Assembly: GCF_000473995.1 (NCBI RefSeq)
Contig: NC_022571.1
Location: 1,886,501 to 1,950,500, forward strand
DNA length: 64,000 nt
Direction: 5' to 3'
Origin: Clostridium saccharobutylicum DSM 13864
GTDB lineage: Bacteria > Bacillota > Clostridia > Clostridiales > Clostridiaceae
Below, in pieces: positions 28,069 to 36,780 of this stretch. The stretch's first letter is position 1; every line of letters begins with the position of its first letter. The position numbers and the translations under genes were made by a program. The notes below the pieces were generated by a model. The model ran no database searches and was not told where the DNA came from. It worked only from the letters and a program-made list of their open reading frames with translations.

Positions 28069-29805
28069 ATGAAATTGATTGAAAAACTGCAACATAAATA
28101 TGCCCTTTCAGAAAAAGGTGCAAAGGATATGATAAAAGCATTTATAGCTTGCACACTATCGAATATTGTGTTAATGATGCCTGTAGGTCTTCTTTATTAT
28201 CTGGTTGAAGATTTAATGCATAACAATGCTTCTGAAAATTATGTTTCCTTTTATGTAATTGGAATTGCAGTATGTCTTGTGCTTATATTTATCACAACAT
28301 ATTTTCAGTATAATGCAACCTTTTTTGTAACATATGTAGAGAGCGGTGTTAGGAGAATAGCACTTGCTGAGAAACTTCGAAAACTTCCGCTTTCCTTTTT
28401 TGGAAAAAAGGATTTATCGGATCTAACAAGTACTATTATGGAAGATTGTTCTACGTTAGAAACAGCATCTTCTCATTGGATACCAGAGCTTATTGGTTCA
28501 ATTATTTCAACTTTTATCGTTGCAGTTAGTTTATTCTTCTTTGACTGGCGTATGGCAATTGCAGCATTATGGGTACTACCGGTTTCTTTTATAATTGTAC
28601 TGCTTTCCTCAAAGGTTCAACATACATTAGGAACAAAGCAGATGAATGTAAAGATGGCTTGTGCAGATGGAATACAAGAGTGTTTAGAATGCGTAAGAGA
28701 TTTAAAAGCAAACAATGCAGAAGCAGCTTATATGAAAGAACTAGATTCAAAGATTAAAAATGTTGAAAAGCGTGCAATTATTACAGAACTTGGAACTGCA
28801 GTTTTTGTTACATCTGCACAGATGATTTTAAAACTTGGAATTGTTACAGTTGCACTAGCTGGTGGAATATTTCTTATTGATGGAAGTTTAGATATTTTAA
28901 CTTTCTTTATGTTCTTGCTTTTGGTATCAAGACTATATGATCCAATGCAGATGTCATTACAGAATCTTGCAGCTATCATTGCAGCTGATATTCAGTGTGA
29001 ACGTATGAATGAAATTTTTAGGTCTGAGATTCAGACAGGGGAAGAACGACTCACAAATAAGGGACATGATATTACATTTAATCATGTTGGATTTGCTTAT
29101 GACAATAAGGAAACTGTGTTAAAAGATGTATCCTTTACTGCTAAACAAGGAGAAGTGACAGCACTAATAGGCCCATCTGGTGGAGGGAAGACTACTGTAT
29201 CAAGATTAGCAGCACGGTTCTTTGACATTAGCAAAGGAGAAATTACTGTTGGAGGTATGGATATTTCAAAGATTGATCCTGAAAATCTAATGTCTTTATA
29301 TTCAATTGTTTTTCAAGATGTTACTTTATTTAATAATACTATTATGGAAAATATTCGTACTGGACGAAAAAGTGCAACAGATAAAGAAGTTATACATGCT
29401 GCAAAGCTTGCGCATTGTGATGAATTTGTAGAAAAATTGCCAAAAGGATGGAATACAATGATAGGTGAAAATGGTTCTGAACTTTCAGGTGGCGAGCGCC
29501 AAAGAATATCTATTGCGAGGGCATTTTTGAAAGATTCACCAATTATATTGTTAGATGAAGCAACAGCTTCACTGGATGTTGAAAATGAAACTATGATACA
29601 GGAATCATTATCAAAGATTATTAAAAATAAAACAGTACTTATTATTGCACATAGAATGAGAACAGTAGCGGGTGCTGATAAAATTGTAGTATTAAAGGAT
29701 GGGAGTGTTGCTGAACAAGGAAAACCTAATAAATTAGCTAAAGAAGGTAAAATATATAAGCATATGGTTGAAATGCAACTAGAAGCTGCTTCTTGGCAGT
29801 TTTAA
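28069..29805 (+). CDS. ABC transporter, fused permease-ATPase (second pair, second half)
   Basis: 578 residues from ATG 28069 (MKLIEKLQHKYAL); the longer frame from 28003 runs within the preceding gene and looks spurious. It has six membrane helices, then GPSGGGKTT near 369, IVFQDVTLF, LSGGERQRIS, ILLDEATASLD and IAHRMRTV. It pairs with the preceding half transporter. The cargo is unknown; metal-chelate uptake is inferred from the island. A terminator follows at 29911. Confidence 0.92.
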   Translation: MKLIEKLQHKYALSEKGAKDMIKAFIACTLSNIVLMMPVGLLYYLVEDLMHNNASENYVSFYVIGIAVCLVLIFITTYFQYNATFFVTYVESGVRRIALAEKLRKLPLSFFGKKDLSDLTSTIMEDCSTLETASSHWIPELIGSIISTFIVAVSLFFFDWRMAIAALWVLPVSFIIVLLSSKVQHTLGTKQMNVKMACADGIQECLECVRDLKANNAEAAYMKELDSKIKNVEKRAIITELGTAVFVTSAQMILKLGIVTVALAGGIFLIDGSLDILTFFMFLLLVSRLYDPMQMSLQNLAAIIAADIQCERMNEIFRSEIQTGEERLTNKGHDITFNHVGFAYDNKETVLKDVSFTAKQGEVTALIGPSGGGKTTVSRLAARFFDISKGEITVGGMDISKIDPENLMSLYSIVFQDVTLFNNTIMENIRTGRKSATDKEVIHAAKLAHCDEFVEKLPKGWNTMIGENGSELSGGERQRISIARAFLKDSPIILLDEATASLDVENETMIQESLSKIIKNKTVLIIAHRMRTVAGADKIVVLKDGSVAEQGKPNKLAKEGKIYKHMVEMQLEAASWQF

Positions 29806-29910
29806 AGTATACTCTAACTAAAGTAGATCTTGCCATATAGCATTGGTTAAATTATTATAGTTTCAATCTTGTTCTTAATAGCGACTTTTATTGTATAAAG
29901 ATAAATGAAG

Positions 29911-29951
29911 AAACCCTATTAAATCTTTATTCTAATTTAATAGGGTTTTTT
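29911..29951 (+). terminator. Terminator after second ABC pair
   Basis: AAACCCTATTAAA pairs with TTTAATAGGGTTT (13 bp, 12-nt loop), followed by TTT. The rest of 29806-30132 (327 bp) shows no gene. Confidence 0.9.
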
Positions 29952-30132
29952 GATGTGTGGAGAAAGATTGATGTATCTATTTAGCTTTGCAATATTAATT
30001 ATATCTTTTAATTACGTTATTTAAATCTTAGTATAAATATCGAAGTGATTGAATAACACCAATTTTTAAAGTGTTGTAAAATATTGGCTAAACCAATGAA
30101 TATAAAATACCAATAAAGTAATTTATAATTTT

Positions 30133-31026
30133 TTATGGTTTGTAAACTAAGGTGGTGAACATACCACCAGTTCCATCAGTAAAATTATTTGAAACATGAT
30201 GTGAAATATGGCAGTGAAAAGGCCATATGCCTGGATTATTTGCTTTAAATAAGACATCCCAAGTTTCACCAGCAGCAACTAGTATTGTATTTTTAAAAAT
30301 TCTATCATTATCAGCTATAAGATTTCCATCAGCTTTTTCAACTAAAAATTGATGTCCATGAATATGCATTGGATGATGATTAATCTGTATGGTTCCTAAT
30401 CTTAAACGCACAATATCATCATATTCAACTGGCATAGGGGTAGTAGATGGAAAACTCTTACCGTTTATAGTAAACATATTAAAATCCATTGAAAAAGGCT
30501 TAAGATTGTATTGACCAGGTTCTACTTTTTTACCTTTTTCTAAACCAACGAGACTCCATTCTTGCATTAGCAGCAGATAATCTTTATTAACATTTTTTTC
30601 ATGTGGATTTAGAATTACAAAGCCGCCCAATAACCCTAACATATCTTGCTTTGCTACATTAACGTGAGAATGATACATATGGGTTCCGGGTGGATTAGTA
30701 ATTCTAAAGTGATAATCAAAATAATATCCTGGTTCAATTTTAGGTGAAGGTTCTACATCTGGTACACCATCCATCACATTAGGAACGTCAAGTCCATGCC
30801 AATGAATACTTGTAGCTTCAGGGAGATGGTTAATTATTCTTATATTGACATAATCTCCAGGATAAACTTGAATTGTCGGTCCTGGTATACTTCCGTTGTA
30901 TCCCCAACCTTTGATGAAGACACCTGGAAGTATTTCTTGATTTACAGGTTCGGCTACTAATTTGAAACATTTAATGCCATTTCTGATATTATACTTAAGT
31001 ATGGGAATATCTGGCGTAATGACAAT
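30133..31026 (-). CDS. Multicopper oxidase with apparent ATT start
   Basis: 297 residues if started at ATT 31026. All four copper-ligand clusters are visible: HWHG, HMYHSH, HHPMHIHGH and HCHISHH, so it is catalytically complete; laccase-like oxidation of metals or phenols with O2 reduction is the family activity. The open frame from the stop at 31039 contains no ATG, GTG or TTG before 30777, which is inside the HWHGLDVPN region and too late. ATT lies 5 nt after AGAGGTG, giving an N-terminus (VITPDIPILKYNIRNGIKCF) that fits homologues. Either ATT is used or an ATG was mutated. No signal peptide. Odd for an anaerobe; oxygen defence is possible. Confidence 0.82.
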   Translation of the reverse strand: MVITPDIPILKYNIRNGIKCFKLVAEPVNQEILPGVFIKGWGYNGSIPGPTIQVYPGDYVNIRIINHLPEATSIHWHGLDVPNVMDGVPDVEPSPKIEPGYYFDYHFRITNPPGTHMYHSHVNVAKQDMLGLLGGFVILNPHEKNVNKDYLLLMQEWSLVGLEKGKKVEPGQYNLKPFSMDFNMFTINGKSFPSTTPMPVEYDDIVRLRLGTIQINHHPMHIHGHQFLVEKADGNLIADNDRIFKNTILVAAGETWDVLFKANNPGIWPFHCHISHHVSNNFTDGTGGMFTTLVYKP

Positions 31027-31240
31027 AAAAACACCTCTTTAAATTATAGATTATTTAAATAATAAAGAATGATATATTATATTCAGAGATATTTTATTAT
31101 GATACCAATCAACTTTGTTACTGTATATACAAATTTGAAGCAGTTTATTAAATTTAGTATAATTAAATAAATTAAGTATTTAGAACAGATTTAAGAATTA
31201 TGATAATGTTGAATATATAGTAATCTAAGGAGGAAAAGTA

Positions 31241-31696
31241 ATGGCAAGACCAACAAAATTTAGAAGAGTTGAGTTTTTTCCAGAAGATGACTATTTTGTA
31301 CCGTGGGGAAAACCAAAATGCCAAATTGAAGAAATAGGCTTAAAAGTAGAAGAACTTGAAGCAATGAGATTAAAAGATATTGAAGATCTAAATCAAGAGA
31401 AATGTGCTGAGAAAATGCAAGTATCTAGACAAACTTTTCAAAATATCATAGATAGTGCAAGAAAAAAAATAGCTACTGCGTTAACAGAAGGTAAGGCCAT
31501 AAGAATAAGTGGTGGTCATTACACTACAAAGCTTTGCAAATATAAATGTTTTGAATGTGGAACAATTTATGAAATAAACTATGACCAAGACAGAGCAGTA
31601 TGCCCAAGTTGTGGCTCTAAGAAAGTGATGTGTAGCAAAAAAGCTGGATTTTGTAAAAATTGGTGTAGATGCAATAATACAGATGCTATTGAATAA
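31241..31696 (+). CDS. DUF134 family DNA-binding protein
   Basis: 151 residues. MARPTKFRRVEFFP and the helix-turn-helix (VEELEAMRLKDIEDLNQEKC, then A-E-K-M-Q-V-S-R-Q-T-F-Q) are typical of DUF134, followed by a Cys-rich metal-site end (CKYKCFECGTIYE, CPSCGSKK, CSKKAGFCKNWC). Members are commonly encoded beside NifX/NifB-type small proteins, as here, and are thought to regulate metal-cofactor or redox functions; the function is not established. AAGGAGG precedes the ATG. It is convergent with the NifX-like gene and shares a terminator with it. Confidence 0.9.
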   Translation: MARPTKFRRVEFFPEDDYFVPWGKPKCQIEEIGLKVEELEAMRLKDIEDLNQEKCAEKMQVSRQTFQNIIDSARKKIATALTEGKAIRISGGHYTTKLCKYKCFECGTIYEINYDQDRAVCPSCGSKKVMCSKKAGFCKNWCRCNNTDAIE

Positions 31697-31730
31697 ATCA
31701 AAGTCATCAAGTTTATATGTACGAAAATAA

Positions 31731-31780
31731 AAAATAATAATAGAGCCAGTATACATAGATATTGGCTCTATTATTATTTT
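31731..31780. terminator. Shared bidirectional terminator
   Basis: 18-bp stem (31731-31748 with 31763-31780) with A and T runs, between the convergent DUF134 and NifX-like genes. Confidence 0.9.
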
Positions 31781-31799
31781 TTGTTTTGAAATCTCTTAA

Positions 31800-32159
31800 T
31801 TATTTATTATGACAATCATGATGATCACATAAATCACCAGAATCTACAAGAGAACCATTAAGCCAGTTTAGAGCTACAGTCTTTACATCTCCAGAGCAGC
31901 CACGCAATACTTCTATTCCTGCATTACTTAGCACTCTTACAGCTCCTTCACCCATATTACCTGCAAGTAAAACTTTCACACCCATATCAGAAAGAGTTGA
32001 TGCAATATTTGATTTGCAGCCACAGCCAGTTGGTGAAGGAAGAGTTTCAGAATCTATTATTTCTTTAGTTTTCGTATCAACCGTAAAAATTGTGTAATAT
32101 TCACAGTGTCCAAAATGATCATCAATATTATTATTACGTGATGGTAATGCAATTTTCAT
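31800..32159 (-). CDS. Dinitrogenase iron-molybdenum cofactor biosynthesis (NifX/NafY) family protein
   Basis: 119 residues. MKIALPSRNNNIDDHFGHCEY is the family's N-terminus (D-x-H-F-G-H), followed by GCGCKSNIASTLSDMGV and LLAGNMGEGAV. The end is His/Cys-rich (CDHHDCHNK). Start 32159 is chosen because GGAGG lies 8 nt upstream. No nitrogenase genes are in the window; free-standing members are common in anaerobes and may handle metal clusters. Pairing with DUF134 supports a shared role. Confidence 0.9.
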   Translation of the reverse strand: MKIALPSRNNNIDDHFGHCEYYTIFTVDTKTKEIIDSETLPSPTGCGCKSNIASTLSDMGVKVLLAGNMGEGAVRVLSNAGIEVLRGCSGDVKTVALNWLNGSLVDSGDLCDHHDCHNK

Positions 32160-32655
32160 AAAATAAACCTCCAAAAATATATTAAGATAGCATATGTAAC
32201 AAAAAAGGTTATTGGCATATGCCTTTATATATTATGATAAACTTATGAAAAAAGTATGTCAATAATGTTTTCTTTTAGTTATTATTAACTTAAATAAATT
32301 ATTTATATAGTAGTAAAGATACATATCAAGAAAAAGTAGTAGTTAATAATTCTACTGAACAAGATAAAAAATGGAGAAGGATTTTGTTGTATACGATGAA
32401 AATCTTAATAAAGTAAAATTAGTAGTGATAAATAAACAAATGGAAGGCTTTAGCTACATTAAGTCGTAATATAATTATAGTATTACAAAAATTAATAGCT
32501 TAGATTTAGACTATAAAATGGGAAAATGATTTAGAACTTCATTTATTTTTATTTATCAAAATATGTAGTGAAATATAGAAAAGATAAAATTAAAAAGTTA
32601 ATAATGTTAAATGTGAGATTTATAAAAACACAGAATAGTACTGTTAGATTAAAAG
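32160..32655. other. Gene-poor stretch
   Basis: 496 bp. A 32-codon ORF at 32371-32469 (MEKDFVVYDENL...) has no RBS and no recognisable family; it may be a remnant. Nothing else is supported. Confidence 0.5.
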
Positions 32656-32937
32656 CTATCCAATAATATCATCTTCACCAATAGAATTGTTAGCATCAGG
32701 TTGTGTAGAGTTATTATCATTGTTGTTATTATTATTATTATTATTATTATTAGCTTCTTGTAATGTATTCAGATATTCTTTTTGAGCGGCCATTGTTAAC
32801 ATTAAACAGCCTATTCCTACAAAAAAATTCCCCAAAACATCCATTTCAATAGCAGTTTTGCCTTCTGAAAATGAAACGGCGAGTATATTAGTTAAAATTA
32901 ATAAATCCTCAGGGCTTAAATTATTTAAATTGATCAT
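32656..32937 (-). CDS. Small hypothetical protein with poly-Asn tract
   Basis: 93 residues. The first 62 (MINLNNLSPEDLLILTNILA onward) form a predicted helical segment seen in small clostridial proteins, as I recall, with no assigned function. An 11-Asn run then leads into an acidic tail (GEDDIIG). The run is encoded by an AAT trinucleotide array (32721-32752 on the plus strand as ATT units), prone to length change but always in frame. The RBS is GAGGTG before the ATG. Not recognised beyond this. Confidence 0.7.
   Translation of the reverse strand: MINLNNLSPEDLLILTNILAVSFSEGKTAIEMDVLGNFFVGIGCLMLTMAAQKEYLNTLQEANNNNNNNNNNNDNNSTQPDANNSIGEDDIIG
32721..32752 (-). repeat. AAT trinucleotide microsatellite inside coding sequence
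   Basis: About ten tandem AAT/AAC codons on the minus strand giving a poly-Asn run. Slippage would change the number of Asn residues without a frameshift. Confidence 0.8.
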
Positions 32938-32995
32938 TATTAAACACCTCGTGTAAATAACATATAGTAATTAGTATTATAGTTATTTTGTTAAT

Positions 32996-33449
32996 ATGAA
33001 TAATAATAAGAAGAAACTTTTTAATATATATCAAAAAAGTGAATTGGATAATTATATATTTACTCGTGCTGAAATTTATAAAGTAGCAACTAAGATAATA
33101 AAATATCTACACGAAATAAATATTGTGCATAGAGATATAAGAGTACCAAATATAATTATTAATGAAGAAGATGTGTATCTTATTGATTTTGGACTTGTGA
33201 GAATAATAAATTAATGAAAGATATCTTCCTAATGTGGAATTTTTATATTTAGGTCATTTATTATTACATTTATATTACTCTTCTTTTGAAAAGACTAATA
33301 AAAAATCAAAACCTTGGTATGATGAACTTGATTTAACTATGAGTGAATTAAAGTTTTTGAAGAAGTTATTAGGTCTAAATGATGAATACAACAGTATCTA
33401 TGATTTAGAAAGAGATTTTATTGAATTAAAAACACTGCTAAATAATTAA
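32996..33449 (+). pseudogene. Protein kinase-like gene, N-truncated and frameshifted
   Basis: The first frame encodes a kinase catalytic loop and DFG (IVHRDIRVPNIII, VYLIDFGLVRIIN) and stops at 33212. A second frame, open from 33210, continues naturally as NERYLPNVEFLYLGHLLLHL and runs to 33449. A one-base indel near 33210 joins them into one C-lobe. The N-lobe (glycine loop, VAIK lysine) is missing upstream, where an opposite-strand gene sits. No RBS is clear. It is probably a dead kinase of the Ser/Thr/Tyr type; a related but intact protein is at 41982. Confidence 0.75.
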
Positions 33450-33765
33450 GAATGTCATTAATAATAAAGTTTATATTACAAGCAAATTATTTTTAATTAT
33501 ACGATTTCTTTCACTTTAATAACACGCATACCTAAAAAATACAGTCAAAAAAGCTAGTACATTGATAGCGCCTGGTAGCTAAGTGGCAATTATTATGAAT
33601 TGAGGCAAAGATGTATAATAAAAATTTTATAATGATTTAGCAAAAAAGATATTGTAATTATAGAAGTTTATATTGATAACAAGACATATAACTTATTATA
33701 ATTTCAGAAATATACAATTTTTAATTTCATAAGTTTGAATTTCAACGAGGAAACCTATATATCTT
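33450..33765. other. Gene-free stretch
   Basis: 316 bp between the kinase remnant and the next minus-strand gene. I see no ORF with an RBS and no convincing terminator. Confidence 0.5.
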
Positions 33766-34086
33766 TTAAGAAAATACAAGAGTACCATTACCAATAATTA
33801 CAATTATAGAATCGTAACCTAGAGGTTTAAGATAGTATTCAGAAGAATTAGGTTCTACTCTTATAAATTGTTGCATTTCCTGCATCTCATCAAATATTTC
33901 AATAAGAACTCGATTAGAAGGAGAACTATTTTTAACTTTATAATAAACATTAGGTACTAAACCTGTATCTCTTGATTTATAGAATCCTTGAGTGAGAGAT
34001 ACAGGGTTTTGTGCAAATGTGACTATTGTATTCATGTTTAAAACTAGGAACAAAAAAATAAAAAGCATAGAAATAAATCGTTTCAT
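33766..34086 (-). CDS. Small secreted protein, unknown function
   Basis: 106 residues. A clear signal peptide (MKRFISMLFIFLFLVLNMNT followed by IVTFAQN) with likely cleavage near A26. The mature part (about 80 residues) is beta-rich with LVPNVYYKVKNSSPSNRVLI and ends hydrophobically. Start 34086 is chosen because AAGGTGG lies 8 nt upstream; the longer frame has no RBS. Not matched to a family. Confidence 0.72.
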   Translation of the reverse strand: MKRFISMLFIFLFLVLNMNTIVTFAQNPVSLTQGFYKSRDTGLVPNVYYKVKNSSPSNRVLIEIFDEMQEMQQFIRVEPNSSEYYLKPLGYDSIIVIIGNGTLVFS

Positions 34087-34241
34087 TAAATTAACCACCT
34101 TAAAAATTATTTTTATATACTTAAAGATATTTTTATTATGTGTAAGAGAAAAGTATTTATACAAATGAAAAATTCACAAATTTATATTAGATTAATACAA
34201 TAAAAGTGAGTTAATTATTTCAAGGAGAATCGAAATTATTT

Positions 34242-34973
34242 ATGGAATATAAAAATAATCAAATGAGTAATAATGAAATGTTACAGATGTCAATTGAAGG
34301 GGTAAGGAAAGCTGTTCAAGGAGAAAGAGAAGATGAATTATTCTATGACTATCTTATTAGTGAAGCTCCAACAGACGAACAAAAGCAGATAATAACAGCT
34401 ATTAGAGATGATGAACGTAGGCATAATAGATTGTTTAGAAGAATTTATCAAGACTTTACTGGTATAGAAATTCCAAGGAGTGATGAAGAAGAAAAATTTG
34501 AAGTGCCTGAATCATATATAGATGGCATTAAAAAAGCATTGTTTGGAGAGTTAGCGGCAGTAGAAAGATATAGAGCAATTAGAAGAGGACTTCCTAGGGG
34601 AGTTTTTTATAGAGATATATTATTTGATATTATTACAGATGAGTTAAAACATGCTTCAAAATATAATTATTTATTTACACTAAATAGTGTTACTAATACT
34701 GGTGAAATGGGAAAAGATACATCTAATTTTACTCCAGATGATTGGGTTAGTTATATTACACCATTGGTTGATCGTGCTCTAGCAGAATCTAAGGAAGGTA
34801 TTAATCCTGAACATTTATATCAAGAATTTATTTTATCAGGTGTACTTGTTGGTTTAGGAAAACAGCCTCAAGAAGCTATTGAGCAGGTTGAAGATTGGGA
34901 GAAAACAGGAACTTCTAAGTTACTAGCAAAAAGTAAGATGAGCAGACATTTTAATTATTTGCAAGATATATAA
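34242..34973 (+). CDS. Ferritin-like/rubrerythrin-type protein
   Basis: 243 residues, a four-helix ferritin-like fold with carboxylate/His pairs: GEREDELFYDYL (about 26), DDERRHNRLFRRIY (about 54), ELAAVERYRAIR (about 105) and DELKHASKYNYL (about 133). These are the ExxH-type diiron ligands of the rubrerythrin/Mn-catalase superfamily. There is no rubredoxin domain; the last 80 residues are an extra helical region. Probable role: diiron peroxide or oxygen detoxification, or iron handling; the substrate is unproven. CAAGGAG precedes the ATG. Confidence 0.85.
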   Translation: MEYKNNQMSNNEMLQMSIEGVRKAVQGEREDELFYDYLISEAPTDEQKQIITAIRDDERRHNRLFRRIYQDFTGIEIPRSDEEEKFEVPESYIDGIKKALFGELAAVERYRAIRRGLPRGVFYRDILFDIITDELKHASKYNYLFTLNSVTNTGEMGKDTSNFTPDDWVSYITPLVDRALAESKEGINPEHLYQEFILSGVLVGLGKQPQEAIEQVEDWEKTGTSKLLAKSKMSRHFNYLQDI

Positions 34974-35010
34974 TTAATTTATAGTAAAAAAATATTTAAC
35001 TGGGGACAGT

Positions 35011-35041
35011 AGATAGTTTTGTTTTTTATACAAAACTATCT
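35011..35041. terminator. Hairpin after ferritin-like gene
   Basis: AGATAGTTTTGT pairs with ACAAAACTATCT (12 bp, 7-nt loop) 38 bp after the stop. The downstream T-run is weak (CCCTTTTTG). Confidence 0.6.
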
Positions 35042-35123
35042 AATATCCCTTTTTGCATTAAAAGATATATTTATCTATTTAGTTTTATCGGTATACATAT
35101 TAAAATATAAATAATTTTAAAGG

Positions 35124-35152
35124 CTATAAACATTTTATTCTAATGTTTATAG
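35124..35152. terminator. Hairpin downstream of YvrJ gene
   Basis: CTATAAACATT pairs with AATGTTTATAG (11 bp, 7-nt loop), 8 bp beyond the end of the minus-strand YvrJ gene. Confidence 0.6.
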
Positions 35153-35159
35153 TCTTTAT

Positions 35160-35357
35160 TTAAGCAGTTTTATGAGAATTATCGCTAGAATCTACATCAA
35201 GAGCAATTCCAAGCTTTGCTGATATTATGGTATTTAGTTTGTTAATTGAACTTGATAAGCTAACAATTTGTTTTTCCAAGCGAATGAGCAAATAAGCTGA
35301 CACAGCAACAGGAAAACCATTATTTACTATTAAATTAATTAAATCATTTATTTCCAT
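35160..35357 (-). CDS. yvrJ: YvrJ family protein
   Basis: 65 residues. INDLINLIVNNGFPVAVSAYLLIRLEKQI is the YvrJ membrane-anchor signature, followed by a short coiled segment (SLSSSINKLN) and a hydrophilic tail. The start at 35357 is favoured because GGGAGG lies 10 nt upstream and overlaps the earlier ATG. Function unknown; these proteins resemble small holin-like or anchor peptides and often lie near UviA/sigma-like genes, as here (35929). Confidence 0.85.
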   Translation of the reverse strand: MEINDLINLIVNNGFPVAVSAYLLIRLEKQIVSLSSSINKLNTIISAKLGIALDVDSSDNSHKTA

Positions 35358-35523
35358 AAATTCATTACCTCCCATAAGAGATATATGATTAAATTGAATA
35401 TATTCTAATATTGTAAAGAATATATATGGTTTACAATAAATATGGCAAGATTCTTAGAGATAACAAAAGGTTAAAAATATTATTTTTTTACAAAGCTCTA
35501 ATTTTATTAGGAGCTTAATAGAG

Positions 35524-35560
35524 GTCAGCAGAATTTCTATATAAGTTCTACTGACTTTTT
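35524..35560 (+). terminator. Orphan terminator in gene-free stretch
   Basis: GTCAGCAGAA pairs with TTCTACTGAC (one mismatch, 12-nt loop) followed by TTTTT. No plus-strand gene ends upstream. Confidence 0.65.
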
Positions 35561-35620
35561 ATTTTGAAAGATATAATAAACTTTATTATCTTTTTAAAAG
35601 TAAATTTTTGTCATAAATTA

Positions 35621-35669
35621 TACTTTTCAAATTCATATAAGTCTCACTTAAAAATGAATTTGAAAAGTA
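35621..35669. repeat. 16-bp perfect inverted repeat
   Basis: TACTTTTCAAATTCAT at 35621-35636 is complementary to 35654-35669 around a 17-nt loop. There is no immediate T-run. Function unknown. Confidence 0.5.
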
Positions 35670-35717
35670 ATGGTATGTTTATTTTTTACATTGTATTAAG
35701 AGTTATAAAATTAAACT

Positions 35718-35740
35718 AAAAAACCCCCAATTAGGGGGGG
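35718..35740 (-). terminator. G/C-only stem with minus-strand U-tract
   Basis: CCCCC (35724-35728) pairs with the G-run 35734-35740; on the minus strand TTTTTT follows. It may back up the terminator of the sigma pseudogene. Confidence 0.6.
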
Positions 35741-35897
35741 AAAATAAAAATTTTTATTTATATAAAATGGACATTATTATTAATTGATTCAATATTATTA
35801 TGTTCAAAAAATAAGAAATTATTCAATATTTACTTTAATGTTATATTAGAGAACGTTTTGAATAAATGAAAAAATAAATCATTATAGTAAAAATAAC

Positions 35898-35927
35898 AGC
35901 ACCAAGGAAGGGATTAGCCTTGGTGCT
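35898..35927 (-). terminator. Terminator of sigma-factor gene
   Basis: AGCACCAAGG pairs with CCTTGGTGCT (10 bp, 10-nt loop), directly after the minus-strand stop; the minus strand then reads GTTATTTTT. Confidence 0.85.
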
Positions 35928-35928
35928 A

Positions 35929-36516
35929 TTAAGCTTGTAAACTTTTATAATTAATAGAAATATTATTAAACATTTTCGTTAGAATGTTTTTCTTTTTTAC
36001 AATAGCAGTAGAGTAGCACATATTTTTTTGATAAGCATAATCTTTAACTGTATTATTTCTAAAGAATACAAAATCTATAAGCTCTTTTTCATCTTTATTT
36101 AAATTTTTTAGAGCTAGTCTTAAATCTTCATAATTACACATTTCACATAATGAAGTTTCAGTAGAGATTTCCTCAGAAGGAATGTCTATTTCAAAATTAT
36201 CATCCAAGCTTAAAGCATTATTACCTTCAGTAGAGCTTCTGGTTTTAATTCTTTTTATTAAATCATTCATATTATTTTTTATTGCATTAGTAGCATAAGC
36301 TACAAATCTATGTTTTTCTAAATTGTACATGGAAACAGATTTAAAAAGGGAATGATAACATTCTTGTATAATATCGTCAACACTATATCCATCAATAAAA
36401 GTTTTTTTAGAAATATTATAGATTAAGGGTCTAAATTCTGTGGCTAATTTTTCTTTTGCTTATTCATCATTATTTTTGCATTTGATAACTAAATCTTCAA
36501 TATAATTAAAATCCAT
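35929..36516 (-). pseudogene. Sigma-70-like factor (UviA/TxeR type) with nonsense codon
   Basis: From ATG 36516 (AAGAAGG upstream) the frame reads MDFNYIEDLVIKCKNNDE, hits TAA at 36462-36460 (codon 19), and continues as AKEKLATEFRPLIYNISKKT. Region 2 (GYSVDDIIQECYHSLFKSV) and a region-4-like end (about 85-185) follow without further lesions to 35929. A single change such as TTA or CAA/GAA to TAA explains it. The part from 36330 is open but lacks the core-binding start, so a functional product needs stop suppression or internal initiation. Such factors control toxin or bacteriocin genes in clostridia. Confidence 0.8.
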
Positions 36517-36780
36517 ATAAACCTTCTTATTTAATGAAGAATTGTGAATTACACTAATTAATTTACATGCATTGCATTTTCACATAAATTTATCCGTATA
36601 TATAGTATATATGGTTAAAGTGTATATAACTTATATAGAAATAGAAAATTAATTAAATTTGCATTGTTATATAGGATCTTTAATGTTGAAAGTTCTTAAT
36701 TGTAGCATAGCTACTTTTTCAGAAATATATAACTTAGAGGTAAATAAGTAAATTAAATATTACAGAGAAGAGGTATAGAA
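36517..36780. other. Upstream region of sigma pseudogene and small ORF
   Basis: 264 bp between divergent reading frames. AT-rich with no recognisable operator; GAAGAGG at its right end is the RBS of the small ORF. Confidence 0.4.

Larger units (their letters stand above)
35358..35897. other. Gene-free stretch rich in hairpins
   Basis: About 540 bp with no credible ORF. Three structured elements are annotated below (35524, 35621, 35718), plus a weaker stem at about 35492-35515. An sRNA is conceivable. Confidence 0.5.

Noticed and set aside
32371-32469. 32-codon ORF starting MEKDFVVYDE
   Set aside because: No RBS and no recognisable family; kept only as a note in the gap.
32711-32752. CRISPR-like or direct-repeat array
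   Set aside because: It is a trinucleotide microsatellite coding for Asn, with no spacers.
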